A stretch of 12,225 nucleotides of DNA, taken from positions 1-12,225 of the forward strand of contig CAJTLB010000036.1 of assembly GCA_910577045.1 (NCBI GenBank), written 5' to 3'. This stretch comes from an uncultured Lachnospiraceae bacterium. Its GTDB lineage: Bacteria > Bacillota > Clostridia > Lachnospirales > Lachnospiraceae. Made by a program: the position numbers and the translations under genes. Below are positions 1 to 6,740 of the stretch, one piece after another. Numbering within the stretch: position 1 is the first letter of the stretch; each line of letters begins with the position of its first letter. Below the pieces are notes generated by a model. The model was given only the letters and a program-made list of their open reading frames with translations, did no database searches and was not told where the DNA came from.

Positions 1-591
1 CACATTCCTCAACTTGGAAGTGGCGTAATCTGTCCCTGGTTTTACTGAAACATTCTCTGGAAAAGTACCTGCTGTAATGGTGCTTGCACTTTGTGTATGC
101 GCTGATGGGGGCATAGAGGAAGGTAAGGTAACATCCATTCTTACTTTTTTTGTCGCATTATCCCCATTTATGGATACATTGTACCCTGCTACAATCTCCA
201 CCTGGGCAGTCTTACTATTTGCCTCTACCAGCACATTCCCAACTTTCACCTTACTAAAAGCGTTCTGGTTTACTTCTGCCCCTGCTGCCACATGGTCCAA
301 TTTCTGCTTATCCTCAGGAGACATCAATCCTGCTTTTGCTTGGGTTGCTTCCTGTGTGGCAGTAGTATCCCACTTCTTTTTCTCCTCTTCTGATACATGT
401 ATCCCTGTATCTGTCGTATGCTGATTCGAATTAAGAACCATTTCTTCCAGCTTTTGCTTCAGGTATATATCATTATTTAAAAGCTGCCCTTTGATCTGGT
501 TCTCGATATTGTCTGTAATCAAATCGGACTGTTTTACTTGGTACACTTCTGTTGTAAACTCTGCTGGGCTTTTGATTGGTAAATTTGCCAT
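1..591 (-). CDS. Phage tail fibre protein, N-terminal part (runs off the left edge)
   Basis: The frame is open from an ATG at 591-589 to base 1, giving 197 codons with no stop, so the C-terminus lies outside the window. The start follows an AAGGGAG ribosome binding site and lies 18 bases after the previous stop. The protein begins MANLPIKSPAEFTTEVYQVK. Around residues 65-95 it has a charged helical stretch (SEEEKKKWD) and then GLMSPEDKQKLD, a short motif common in tail-fibre proteins of Gram-positive phages. Next comes AGAEVNQNAFSKVKVG and a stretch of beta-rich, Thr/Ser/Val-rich sequence, also typical of Firmicutes fibre shafts. It probably joins the baseplate through its N-terminus, with the receptor-binding tip beyond the window. 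The family call rests on motifs seen by eye; the host receptor cannot be inferred. Confidence 0.8.
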   Translation of the reverse strand, partial: MANLPIKSPAEFTTEVYQVKQSDLITDNIENQIKGQLLNNDIYLKQKLEEMVLNSNQHTTDTGIHVSEEEKKKWDTTATQEATQAKAGLMSPEDKQKLDHVAAGAEVNQNAFSKVKVGNVLVEANSKTAQVEIVAGYNVSINGDNATKKVRMDVTLPSSMPPSAHTQSASTITAGTFPENVSVKPGTDYATSKLRNV

Positions 592-608
592 GCCTTACCA
601 CTCCCTTC

Positions 609-989
609 TTAAAAAATCTCCTGAATGGAAAAGTCAAAGAGCATATCATCATCTTTCCCTTTCTTAAGGAACGTCCGATACATCACCAAATCCCCCTCTT
701 CATCAAATAGCCCTACTTCGGAGATATATTTCTGGGCTAGTTCGGTTTTTCCTAAGCTGGACTTATATTCGCATGTGGTAGGGATTGGGTACCCATGGGA
801 ATCCACTTCCCTTCTTAACAGTTCATTACGAAGGGATACTTCTTCCCCTGTTACTGGTAAGGGAGTGCCTGCCTCATCTACCCCTCCCTCTCCATAGGCT
901 ATATACTTAATTTTAGGCAGTACCATATCCCCTGCATGAGACTTGCACATTTTTTCTCTTCCTTTTTGTGTGATTACTGCATTTGCCAT
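609..989 (-). CDS. Phage tail-collar / tail-fibre-type protein (126 aa)
   Basis: The protein opens MANAVITQKGREKM and continues with KIKYIAYGEGG around residues 30-40. This resembles the N-terminal domain of phage tail-collar and fibre proteins, where a short helix (xxKGxxxx) is followed by a conserved F/YGxGG turn. At 126 aa it has only this baseplate-proximal domain and no shaft or tip, so it may be an adaptor between baseplate and fibre. The start at 989 is preferred over one 30 bases upstream because AGGAG lies 7 bases before it (revcomp of 991-1003). The upstream choice would overlap the preceding gene and has no better site. It sits between the YmfQ-like baseplate gene and the fibre gene. 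Its base composition looks less AT-rich than that of the gene just upstream. Role inferred from motif and position. Confidence 0.75.
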   Translation of the reverse strand: MANAVITQKGREKMCKSHAGDMVLPKIKYIAYGEGGVDEAGTPLPVTGEEVSLRNELLRREVDSHGYPIPTTCEYKSSLGKTELAQKYISEVGLFDEEGDLVMYRTFLKKGKDDDMLFDFSIQEIF

Positions 990-1005
990 CTCTATTCTCC
1001 TTTCT

Positions 1006-1983
1006 TTACAAAATTTCATGGATTATTTTACTATCATATTTCCTCGTCCCATTGTATTGATACTTGCCATTATATTGTGTTAAGTGTTCCCCAATGGTTA
1101 AAGAAACTTGATAGGTTGGAACACTTCCTTTATTAGCCGTTTTTATTTTTAACCGATTTTCTATCCCAACTTTAGGGTTTGTTTCTGATAGATAAAATAT
1201 CTTTGTTTCTTTATTTTTGATTTGTTGCTCTGTTTTATCATGTAACCACATTCTAGGAATGTGATCATACACAAACCAACGTGACATATGATAAGAAAGT
1301 TTTGTAGGGTATAAGTCCACAAAGGAATCTGTTTTATAGCCATTATACTTATATTTATTATAAGGTGCTGTCCCATCATACATAAGATAGGGTAAGTTAT
1401 AACGAGGATAAAATTCCCCTTTCATTGCAATAGATACCTCACTCTTAATTATCTCAAAAAGAATCGTATCTACTTTATCATGGAGTGAATACAAAGTATG
1501 TGACTGTTTAATTTGATTCAATAACTGTTTTGCAAATTTTGTATTTACTGTTCCTTCTCCTGAAAATATAACCTTAAATATATTAGGATGAACAAACTTT
1601 TCTCCATCTGAGTCATTACAATCTTTAATTGCCACATGAAATTCCAATGCTTTAGACAAATACTCTTCCATACGATATGGTGTCATTGGTGCCTTAAAAT
1701 CCCGCTTCAAGTATATATTTTTACGGCGTTCTTCATAAGATAGATTCTCCCTTACTGGCAATCCCCATTTAATCTCATGGTACATTAACCCCCATGTTGC
1801 TGTTTCTGGAAAAAACTGTTTTGGCAACTCCTCTACAATCTTTCTAGTATCATCAAATTCCATTCCCATTACTTGGAATAACCATTTACCAATATAAGAA
1901 TTCCTATAAAAATCTTTTGATACATAACTAAGTTGTCTTTTAGCACTTTCACTTGTAGGAAAATTCTCTAACTTTTCATTCAT
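1006..1983 (-). CDS. YmfQ/XkdU-like phage tail protein (DUF2313-type), 325 aa
   Basis: This gene comes directly after the baseplate J gene, the position of xkdU in PBSX and of P2 gpI-type genes, whose products link baseplate wedges to fibres. The N-terminal half has features of the YmfQ group: a helical start (residues 10-55), then PETATWGLMYHEIKWGLP and YEERRKNIYLKRDF (about 59-95), which resembles the 'wG...ErR..i..k....' core of the family. The second half is unusually long for the family. It carries tyrosine/asparagine/glycine-rich blocks at about 192-215 (MYDGTAPYNKYKYNG) and 303-318 (YNGKYQYNGTRKYD). The ATG at 1983 follows an AAGGAAG site, and only 11 bases separate it from the preceding stop. 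The gene is clearly AT-rich. Family assignment is moderately sure; the role of the C-terminal extension is unknown. Confidence 0.7.
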   Translation of the reverse strand: MNEKLENFPTSESAKRQLSYVSKDFYRNSYIGKWLFQVMGMEFDDTRKIVEELPKQFFPETATWGLMYHEIKWGLPVRENLSYEERRKNIYLKRDFKAPMTPYRMEEYLSKALEFHVAIKDCNDSDGEKFVHPNIFKVIFSGEGTVNTKFAKQLLNQIKQSHTLYSLHDKVDTILFEIIKSEVSIAMKGEFYPRYNLPYLMYDGTAPYNKYKYNGYKTDSFVDLYPTKLSYHMSRWFVYDHIPRMWLHDKTEQQIKNKETKIFYLSETNPKVGIENRLKIKTANKGSVPTYQVSLTIGEHLTQYNGKYQYNGTRKYDSKIIHEIL

Positions 1984-1994
1984 ATTAACTTCCT

Positions 1995-3113
1995 TTAACT
2001 AAAATTAAGAATACCTGTTTCTGGGTATTCTTCACTCTGTAAATCAATATTACTTATATCACCGTTCACTAAAAATGTATTAAAATCTTCTACCCCAGTA
2101 ATATCCCTTAAAATAGGGCGAATATCATTATAACGTAATATACCTTCTTCCTTCGCTTTTCTATATACTTGTTTTACTGCCTCTGTAAATTCTTTTTTAA
2201 TCTGTTCTATACTGGTTGTATTATTGTATAGAAGCCCTGTACATACATAAGTAATACTAATTGTAGTGGCCGGCACACATGTCAATTCTGCACAGGCAGT
2301 TGGCAGCAGCCTTTTCATCCGATTATTAGGTGACACAATATGGTCATACACTTTCTGTACCAATCTTTCATTTGCAGGCTGGCCATTTCCATCTACTAAA
2401 ACAAGCCTAACTGTACCTGGGCCATTACAAGCAGGTACTACAATACAATCCCCTGCCCCTGCTTCTTTTGCCCACCTGATATAATCGCTATCATTTCCCA
2501 AATATGTCATACTATTTGCATACTCGGCTGCTATTCTATCGTAGAAATCATCGTTTGATTCCCTTTCTGTACCTCCACTCATTGGCTCTGGATTTGTAAC
2601 TGCTATAATCTCTTTTATTGGTTTTGCTACAATCACAATCACATCTGCTTTTACATTTGACTCTCGTCCTGGCTTTACAGCAGTAACTTCAACAAAAGCA
2701 CAACCAGATTTATCAATTATACAATCTTTATCTGTCTGGAATTCTATTGCTGGACCTATATCCGTTGCTGGCGTGCAAAATAGGGTTCCTGCCTTAATCT
2801 CTGTTCCTGCTATTCCAGTTATCATAATTCTTCCTGAAGCACAAACCGCTTTATGCCTTTCAAGATGTACCTGCTGCCCATGGCTATCTAGCCATTCATC
2901 CCACGCATACTGTGGAAAAGCTATCATCAATGCCCTTACCAGATGATAATTAATAAACTCATCTTTTTCTAATGCTGCTGGCATGGTAAAATCATAGGGA
3001 AAGCCTCCAGGCATATCATCTATATCTCGTGGAAGGTTATTCATCATTCTCTGATGTATTTCACTTGCTGTATTATTCTCCATAAAATCTGGCTTAATAA
3101 ATTCTGGCTGCAT
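1995..3113 (-). CDS. xkdT: Baseplate J-like protein (XkdT-like), 372 aa
   Basis: A baseplate wedge component of contractile tails, equivalent to P2 gpJ and PBSX XkdT. The N-terminal ~80 residues are helical and contain a WDEWLDSHG segment, where gpJ proteins place the 'LD..g...gl.R' region. Around residues 88-115 the protein reads RHKAVCASGRIMITGIAGTE followed by AGTLF, the beta-rich core with 'G..GT.I..GT.f' spacing. The conserved NPEPMSGGTERESNDDFYDR lies near 175-195, matching the 'N..p.tGG.d.Esd..yR.R' signature, and VPACNGPGTVRLVLVDGNG near 228-247 matches the typical 'pg.g.v.v.v.d..G' segment. The length is normal for the family. The ATG at 3113 has an AGAGG site upstream. The gene lies between the DUF2634 and YmfQ-like genes, as in PBSX. 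Confidence 0.93.
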   Translation of the reverse strand: MQPEFIKPDFMENNTASEIHQRMMNNLPRDIDDMPGGFPYDFTMPAALEKDEFINYHLVRALMIAFPQYAWDEWLDSHGQQVHLERHKAVCASGRIMITGIAGTEIKAGTLFCTPATDIGPAIEFQTDKDCIIDKSGCAFVEVTAVKPGRESNVKADVIVIVAKPIKEIIAVTNPEPMSGGTERESNDDFYDRIAAEYANSMTYLGNDSDYIRWAKEAGAGDCIVVPACNGPGTVRLVLVDGNGQPANERLVQKVYDHIVSPNNRMKRLLPTACAELTCVPATTISITYVCTGLLYNNTTSIEQIKKEFTEAVKQVYRKAKEEGILRYNDIRPILRDITGVEDFNTFLVNGDISNIDLQSEEYPETGILNFS

Positions 3114-3124
3114 ACTCTACCTCT

Positions 3125-3562
3125 TTATAACGAAATCTCAAAAATATCATCCCACTCAATCCCTTTTACATGAAAAGAGCAATACATCTTATCTCCTTCC
3201 CATGAAAAAACAAAATCCCGGACAAACTCTGTCCTAGGATTTACCATAAGGGCATCTATAATTGTTCTTTGTACCATAGACTCTATTGTTCTCTCATCAT
3301 AGTTTGCTGTGGCTGCTTCCATTTCAACGCCAATCTCTGATGAATATGCAAGGCAGGTATATCGTTCTGTCTGTGCTGCCTTAAAACACCAGATCATAAA
3401 GGCTTCTCTACCTTCACATTCCATCATGCGCCCTGCACCATCTCTAACAAAATCTCCTTTTTTAATATCCCATTTCACACTTCTCTTATATTGTTTATCA
3501 TACTCTGCCCCTTTTTCAACCACATTTGGAACCTCAAATACAGGAAATAACGCTTCTGCCAT
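3125..3562 (-). CDS. xkdS: XkdS-like baseplate protein (DUF2634), 145 aa
   Basis: A small protein of the gpW/gp25-like type that forms the inner wedge of contractile-tail baseplates. It opens MAEALFPVFEVPN, followed by YKRSVKWDIKKGDFVRDGAG near residues 25-45. That matches the DUF2634 layout, in which a short aliphatic start is followed by a 'w.fd...g.fv.d..G....' strand pair. The middle part includes AFMIWCFKAAQTERYTCLAY (about 54-73), matching the 'a...w..k.l.T.r....Y' helix, and the C-terminus ends in a beta strand pair. The ATG at 3562 has GAGGAAAAGAG just upstream. Its place between the DUF2577 and baseplate J genes is the same as in PBSX. Length is normal. Confidence 0.88.
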   Translation of the reverse strand: MAEALFPVFEVPNVVEKGAEYDKQYKRSVKWDIKKGDFVRDGAGRMMECEGREAFMIWCFKAAQTERYTCLAYSSEIGVEMEAATANYDERTIESMVQRTIIDALMVNPRTEFVRDFVFSWEGDKMYCSFHVKGIEWDDIFEISL

Positions 3563-3580
3563 CTCTTTTCCTCTTTTCTT

Positions 3581-3961
3581 TTATAAACTTGTTACAATAT
3601 CAATTACTACTGCCTCATTCTGCACCCATGCCACAAGCACCCTATCACCTGCTTTGATACTTCTCATTTTTTCTGGAATCAATACTGTATGGGAATGAAC
3701 CCCCTCTCCGCTTATATGCCCTCCATGTGCTCCATCATTTTTTGTAATTGTAAGCTTTTCATCTGTTAATCCTAATGTAAGTTGCCGCAAAACAGAATAA
3801 TCTCCTTTAGGAATAGGGACAGGAAATGTATTTGTAATTAAACTACCATTCACTTGTATTTCCCCAAAATCCAATACCAAAGGATTTTCACATTCTTTTT
3901 TCATACGGCCTGCTAATACATTCGCCAATTTATTTGTACCTGGATTTCCTTTATATGCCAC
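3581..3961 (-). CDS. xkdR: XkdR-like protein (DUF2577), 126 aa
   Basis: The protein matches the DUF2577 family found between the hub and wedge genes of PBSX-like tails. The N-terminus is a helix (KLANVLAGRM), followed by LVLDFGEIQVNGSLIT with a 'd.g.I..ng.l....' strand pattern. The C-terminus, KAGDRVLVAWVQNEAVVIDI, is the usual 'kkGDrVlv....q.fvvid' ending. A GTG at 3961 is the best start: AGGTGA, matching the 3' part of the Shine-Dalgarno consensus, lies 7 bases upstream, and no in-frame ATG occurs before the upstream TAG. The family is linked to the hub/spike connection, but its exact role is not settled. The gene lies just downstream of the lipoprotein cassette and its terminator, so expression probably needs read-through or a late-phase mechanism. 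Confidence 0.85.
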   Translation of the reverse strand: MAYKGNPGTNKLANVLAGRMKKECENPLVLDFGEIQVNGSLITNTFPVPIPKGDYSVLRQLTLGLTDEKLTITKNDGAHGGHISGEGVHSHTVLIPEKMRSIKAGDRVLVAWVQNEAVVIDIVTSL

Positions 3962-3994
3962 AACTCCATCACCTGCTTTCTTAGATTTTAATAC

Positions 3995-4023
3995 AAAAAA
4001 GAACGCCTATTTCTAAGCGTTCT
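3995..4023 (-). terminator. Intrinsic terminator after the lipoprotein gene
   Basis: Read on the minus strand, AGAACGC (4023-4017) and GCGTTCT (4006-4000) form a perfect 7-bp stem around a 10-base loop, followed by a run of six or more T (4000-3995). It starts 29 bases after the lipoprotein stop codon. It would stop the lipoprotein transcript before the xkdR-like gene. Confidence 0.75.
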
Positions 4024-4051
4024 GATAATTATTTTATATGATGTAAAAATT

Positions 4052-4666
4052 CTATTTGACAAGTCCTTGTAACGCAGGCACTAAAGTAGTTGCATCAAAT
4101 AAACTACCTATAATAGATTCCAACTCATAATTCCCATTTTTTCTTATTAAGATAAATTCCAGCATCTCCTTTCCATCTTCCATTAAAAATTTTATTGATA
4201 TTTTATTATAATTAATATTATCCTTGAATTGCCCTAAGATTGCACAAGCTTCCAACATCTTTTTCCAAACTGCCTTTACCCCATCATTAGAAAGAGCATA
4301 TTTTTCTTCAGCTATAATTTGTAAATACTCACTATTTTCTGGCAATACTATACAATTTTCACCAAAACAAGTAGTTGCCCATGCTTTAGGAAATGATAAT
4401 TTCATGTTTTCTTTTACCGTTTCATCAACTAATTCAATATAACTACTATTAATCTTTTCATATTCAGTTTTTAATGTTTCATATTCTCCACCCAATTTTT
4501 CATAACTACTATTCACTTTTTCATATTCGGTTTTTAAGCTCTCAAGTTCTCCACTCAATTCTTCATTTGCTTTTACTAAATTATCATATTCTTCTTGTGG
4601 CACACCTCCACATCCCTGTAATAACAGCATAAGAACTACTCCACATATTAGAATTCTTTTCTTCAT
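4052..4666 (-). CDS. Small coiled-coil lipoprotein, probable phage moron (204 aa)
   Basis: No named family recognised. The N-terminus MKKRILICGVVLMLLLQGCG is a clear lipoprotein signal peptide: two lysines and an arginine, a hydrophobic core and a lipobox LQGC with the lipidated cysteine at residue 19. The mature protein should be anchored on the outer face of the cytoplasmic membrane. Residues about 25-80 are a charged coiled coil with a repeated 21-residue unit (LKTEYEK-I/V-NSSY). A C-terminal globular part of about 115 residues carries a short CFGENC pair of cysteines. The start at 4666 is preferred to the ATG 18 bases upstream because GAGGGG lies about 10 bases before it; the upper ATG has AAGGA almost touching it. 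The gene interrupts the conserved xkdQ-xkdR order, has its own promoter candidate and terminator, and is probably expressed from the lysogen. Superinfection exclusion is a reasonable guess but not shown. Confidence 0.85.
   Translation of the reverse strand: MKKRILICGVVLMLLLQGCGGVPQEEYDNLVKANEELSGELESLKTEYEKVNSSYEKLGGEYETLKTEYEKINSSYIELVDETVKENMKLSFPKAWATTCFGENCIVLPENSEYLQIIAEEKYALSNDGVKAVWKKMLEACAILGQFKDNINYNKISIKFLMEDGKEMLEFILIRKNGNYELESIIGSLFDATTLVPALQGLVK
4439..4543 (-). repeat. Imperfect 63-bp internal tandem duplication in the lipoprotein gene
   Basis: The plus-strand run ATAACTACTATT followed by TTTTCATATTC and GTTTTTAA occurs at 4439-4474 and again from 4502, an offset of exactly 63 bases. 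It encodes two copies of LKTEYEK(V/I)NSSY. 63 bases is 21 residues, or three heptads, so the coiled-coil phase is kept. Confidence 0.75.
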
Positions 4667-4732
4667 TTTCTTGTATCCCCTCATTCCTTATACTTTTCTT
4701 TATGTATTATACAATCAATTATCTAATATATG

Positions 4733-4741
4733 ATTATATCA
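4733..4741 (-). promoter_or_regulatory. Candidate extended -10 promoter for the lipoprotein gene
   Basis: On the minus strand the bases read TGATATAAT, a perfect TATAAT with the TGn extension. It lies about 67 bases upstream of the lipoprotein start, in an otherwise non-coding 130-base gap. No good -35 box is seen at 16-18 bases, as is common for extended -10 promoters. A second TATAAT occurs at 4711-4706 but lacks the extension and a -35 box. Confidence 0.5.
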
Positions 4742-4797
4742 TGTCCTACCAATTAAATCTAGCTTTTTCTAAAATTCTAACAAACCCAAAAATCTAT

Positions 4798-6039
4798 CTA
4801 ATCAAACGCCCCATCATCAACCCAACCATACACATTACTATCACTATTGATATGAATTAAATGCCATGGATGAGCTTTTCCTGCTCCATTCTTATTTGTA
4901 ATTTTCGCTTGTCCAGCCCTTGCATGATAACCCTTTGCATCTGGATAAGAAGAAACATAATGTATGCCTCCATGAAAATTCACAATATCGCCAATCTCAT
5001 AACTTTTTTCTGCAAGTATCTCATTCTCTTTTACTATTTCCTGTTCCGCTACTTCTAGGTTCATTGTCATACTATAGGTATCTGCATCATGCCGAATCCC
5101 TTTTACATAAAAATATCCCTTTGTTGTTCCCAACATAAGATATACTAAATCCCCTTTTCTAATAAATGGCATATCAGGACTTTGTATCACTATCTCTTTT
5201 ATAATATTTCCTTTTTGATCGAGAATCTCTTGGGCAGCAGATTTAGCATCACTCAAACTTTCATCAGAACCTCTAATATATATTCTTTGCCGGATACCAT
5301 ATTTTGTAAGACCATTCAATGTTGCTTCTACACTAGTATTCCCTGTATCATCTACCTGCCCAATCACCTTTACCCTAGTTATTAAATCAGCCATATCCAT
5401 ACTTTCACTTATTGAAATGGTATTATCCGCTTGAAAAACGTATACTGTCTTATTATTTCCCTTCGGAACAATAGACGTTTTTCCTTGAAAAGCCTTTATT
5501 ATACATTTTTCTTCTCCCTTCTTTGCAGCATCATCTAGTAATTCAAGAATTATATCTGACAAATATTGATTCTTATATACTAATTTCCCATGTGTAGTAT
5601 TTGGGCCCTGATAATCTCCTATAGGTATCCCCCAGTTATCCAATATTCTACTAATTGCTGACTGTGTTCCTGTCCCAGAAGGAAAATAAATATTATCTTG
5701 GCTTTTTTGCAACTTATAAAGTTCATCATAACTTGTACATTTTAAACTAGTACTACTATTCCTATATACAGGATTCCAACTTTCTACATACCCTCTTGCC
5801 ACTTCCTGATTTGTAAATCCATCTGAAGCATAAATACATATTAAGCATCCTGGTTTTATAAAATATGACAAATATCCCTTTTCTGTTTTATCGTTCCTAA
5901 CTGTAAAAGAAGATCGGAGAGAAATCTCATTTTCATTTTCTTCCCAGCCAAGGTTTTCAACATAATCTTTAATATTATATTGCTTACCATTTTCATCTGT
6001 AACAATCACCATATATTCTATTTTCGATAGATCAACCAT
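4798..6039 (-). CDS. xkdQ: XkdQ-like tail hub protein with C-terminal SH3-like domain (413 aa)
   Basis: This protein follows the LysM protein in the PBSX order and belongs to the XkdQ/late-control-D-like group, which forms the central hub below the tail tube. Early residues IVTDENGKQYNIKDYVENLG and a following beta-rich stretch (SLRSSFTVRND), then IKPGCLICIYASDG and VARGYVESWNP (about 60-105), fit the first hub beta-barrel. The middle (about 110-215) contains SAISRILDNWGIPIG, typical of the XkdQ core. The end (about 345-413) is a separate domain starting YEIGDIVNFHGGIHYVSS and ending VYGWVDDGAFD. It resembles the SH3-like C-terminal module of Firmicutes phage tail proteins and amidases, and may bind cell wall or sugar. 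The start at 6039 is chosen because AGGAG lies 5 bases upstream; starting at 6087 would overlap the LysM gene by 40 bases. Confidence 0.88.
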   Translation of the reverse strand: MVDLSKIEYMVIVTDENGKQYNIKDYVENLGWEENENEISLRSSFTVRNDKTEKGYLSYFIKPGCLICIYASDGFTNQEVARGYVESWNPVYRNSSTSLKCTSYDELYKLQKSQDNIYFPSGTGTQSAISRILDNWGIPIGDYQGPNTTHGKLVYKNQYLSDIILELLDDAAKKGEEKCIIKAFQGKTSIVPKGNNKTVYVFQADNTISISESMDMADLITRVKVIGQVDDTGNTSVEATLNGLTKYGIRQRIYIRGSDESLSDAKSAAQEILDQKGNIIKEIVIQSPDMPFIRKGDLVYLMLGTTKGYFYVKGIRHDADTYSMTMNLEVAEQEIVKENEILAEKSYEIGDIVNFHGGIHYVSSYPDAKGYHARAGQAKITNKNGAGKAHPWHLIHINSDSNVYGWVDDGAFD

Positions 6040-6047
6040 GCTATCTC

Positions 6048-6737
6048 CTATACTGGAATTATCAATGCAGTTCCTGGCCATATCCAATGGCCATGGTCTG
6101 AACTGGATTTTCCATGATCTCTTGCTGCTGCCTCTATTGTTTCCTTATTAGCCTCATAAATATTAACCCATTTTGTACTTGCCCCTAATTTCATACTGGC
6201 AATTCCCCATAATGTATCCCCACTTTTTACAATATAAGTAGAACTAGCAACCCCATTTAGATCACTTCTTGGATTTGTTTTCTTTGCTCTTACCCCAACC
6301 TTTAAATCATTTGTATCATAAATCTCCAACACTTTTTTCTCTATAAAAGAAATGGTATATTTTATATTTCCATATGCCCCATATACACTTGGTTGAAAGG
6401 AAGAAATGGTAACATCCATATTAATCCATGTCTCTGTTACAATTAAATTAAGCACTATCCCATTCTTGATAAAATCATAAATAATATTTACACATTCGAT
6501 TGGTTCTTTCCATTCATTTTTCCTAACAATAGCCTCTTCCTTTTTCGTTCTTCCAAAAAACTCTGCATCCCATGAAATTTCTGTTACATCAGTTCCTTTT
6601 GGAACCTTAACAGCACCTTGTGATATAATATCAAAACTTTGATATTTTATTGCACTTTTTCCTTTTATCTGCTCTGGTAATGCTGGGAAGGTAAATATCG
6701 AACCTCTATTTCCAACAGGAATTAACTTAATATCCAC
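6048..6737 (-). CDS. xkdP: XkdP-like LysM tail protein (229 aa)
   Basis: A LysM-containing tail protein, the usual partner of the tape measure in PBSX-like and P2-like tails (compare gpX/gp53-type proteins). The N-terminal two thirds (about 1-155) contain FTFPALPEQIKGKSAIKYQS and GTDVTEISWDAEFFG, matching the conserved XkdP domain. The C-terminal LysM motif starts at about residue 168 with YIVKSGDTLWGIASMKLG and ends GTALIIPV, the usual LysM closing strand. It probably sits at the tube-baseplate junction and touches peptidoglycan during injection. The start is a GTG at 6737 with GGAGG 8 bases upstream; the ATG one base out of frame nearby leads to a quick stop. The tape-measure stop lies four bases upstream, so its ribosome binding site is inside the end of that gene. 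Confidence 0.9.
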   Translation of the reverse strand: MDIKLIPVGNRGSIFTFPALPEQIKGKSAIKYQSFDIISQGAVKVPKGTDVTEISWDAEFFGRTKKEEAIVRKNEWKEPIECVNIIYDFIKNGIVLNLIVTETWINMDVTISSFQPSVYGAYGNIKYTISFIEKKVLEIYDTNDLKVGVRAKKTNPRSDLNGVASSTYIVKSGDTLWGIASMKLGASTKWVNIYEANKETIEAAARDHGKSSSDHGHWIWPGTALIIPV

Positions 6738-6740
6738 ATT

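Noticed and set aside
1..591. Diversity-generating retroelement or invertible fibre segment
   Set aside because: No reverse transcriptase, template repeat or inverted recombination sites are visible near the fibre gene. The variable tip is outside the window, so this can be neither supported nor excluded beyond the edge.
990..1019. Longer form of the tail-collar gene starting at 1019
   Set aside because: It overlaps the upstream gene, and the 989 start has a strong AAGGAG site and gives the usual MANAV-type N-terminus.
6040..6087. Longer form of the xkdQ-like gene starting at 6087
   Set aside because: It would overlap the LysM gene by 40 bases with no good ribosome binding site, while the ATG at 6039 has AGGAG 5 bases upstream.
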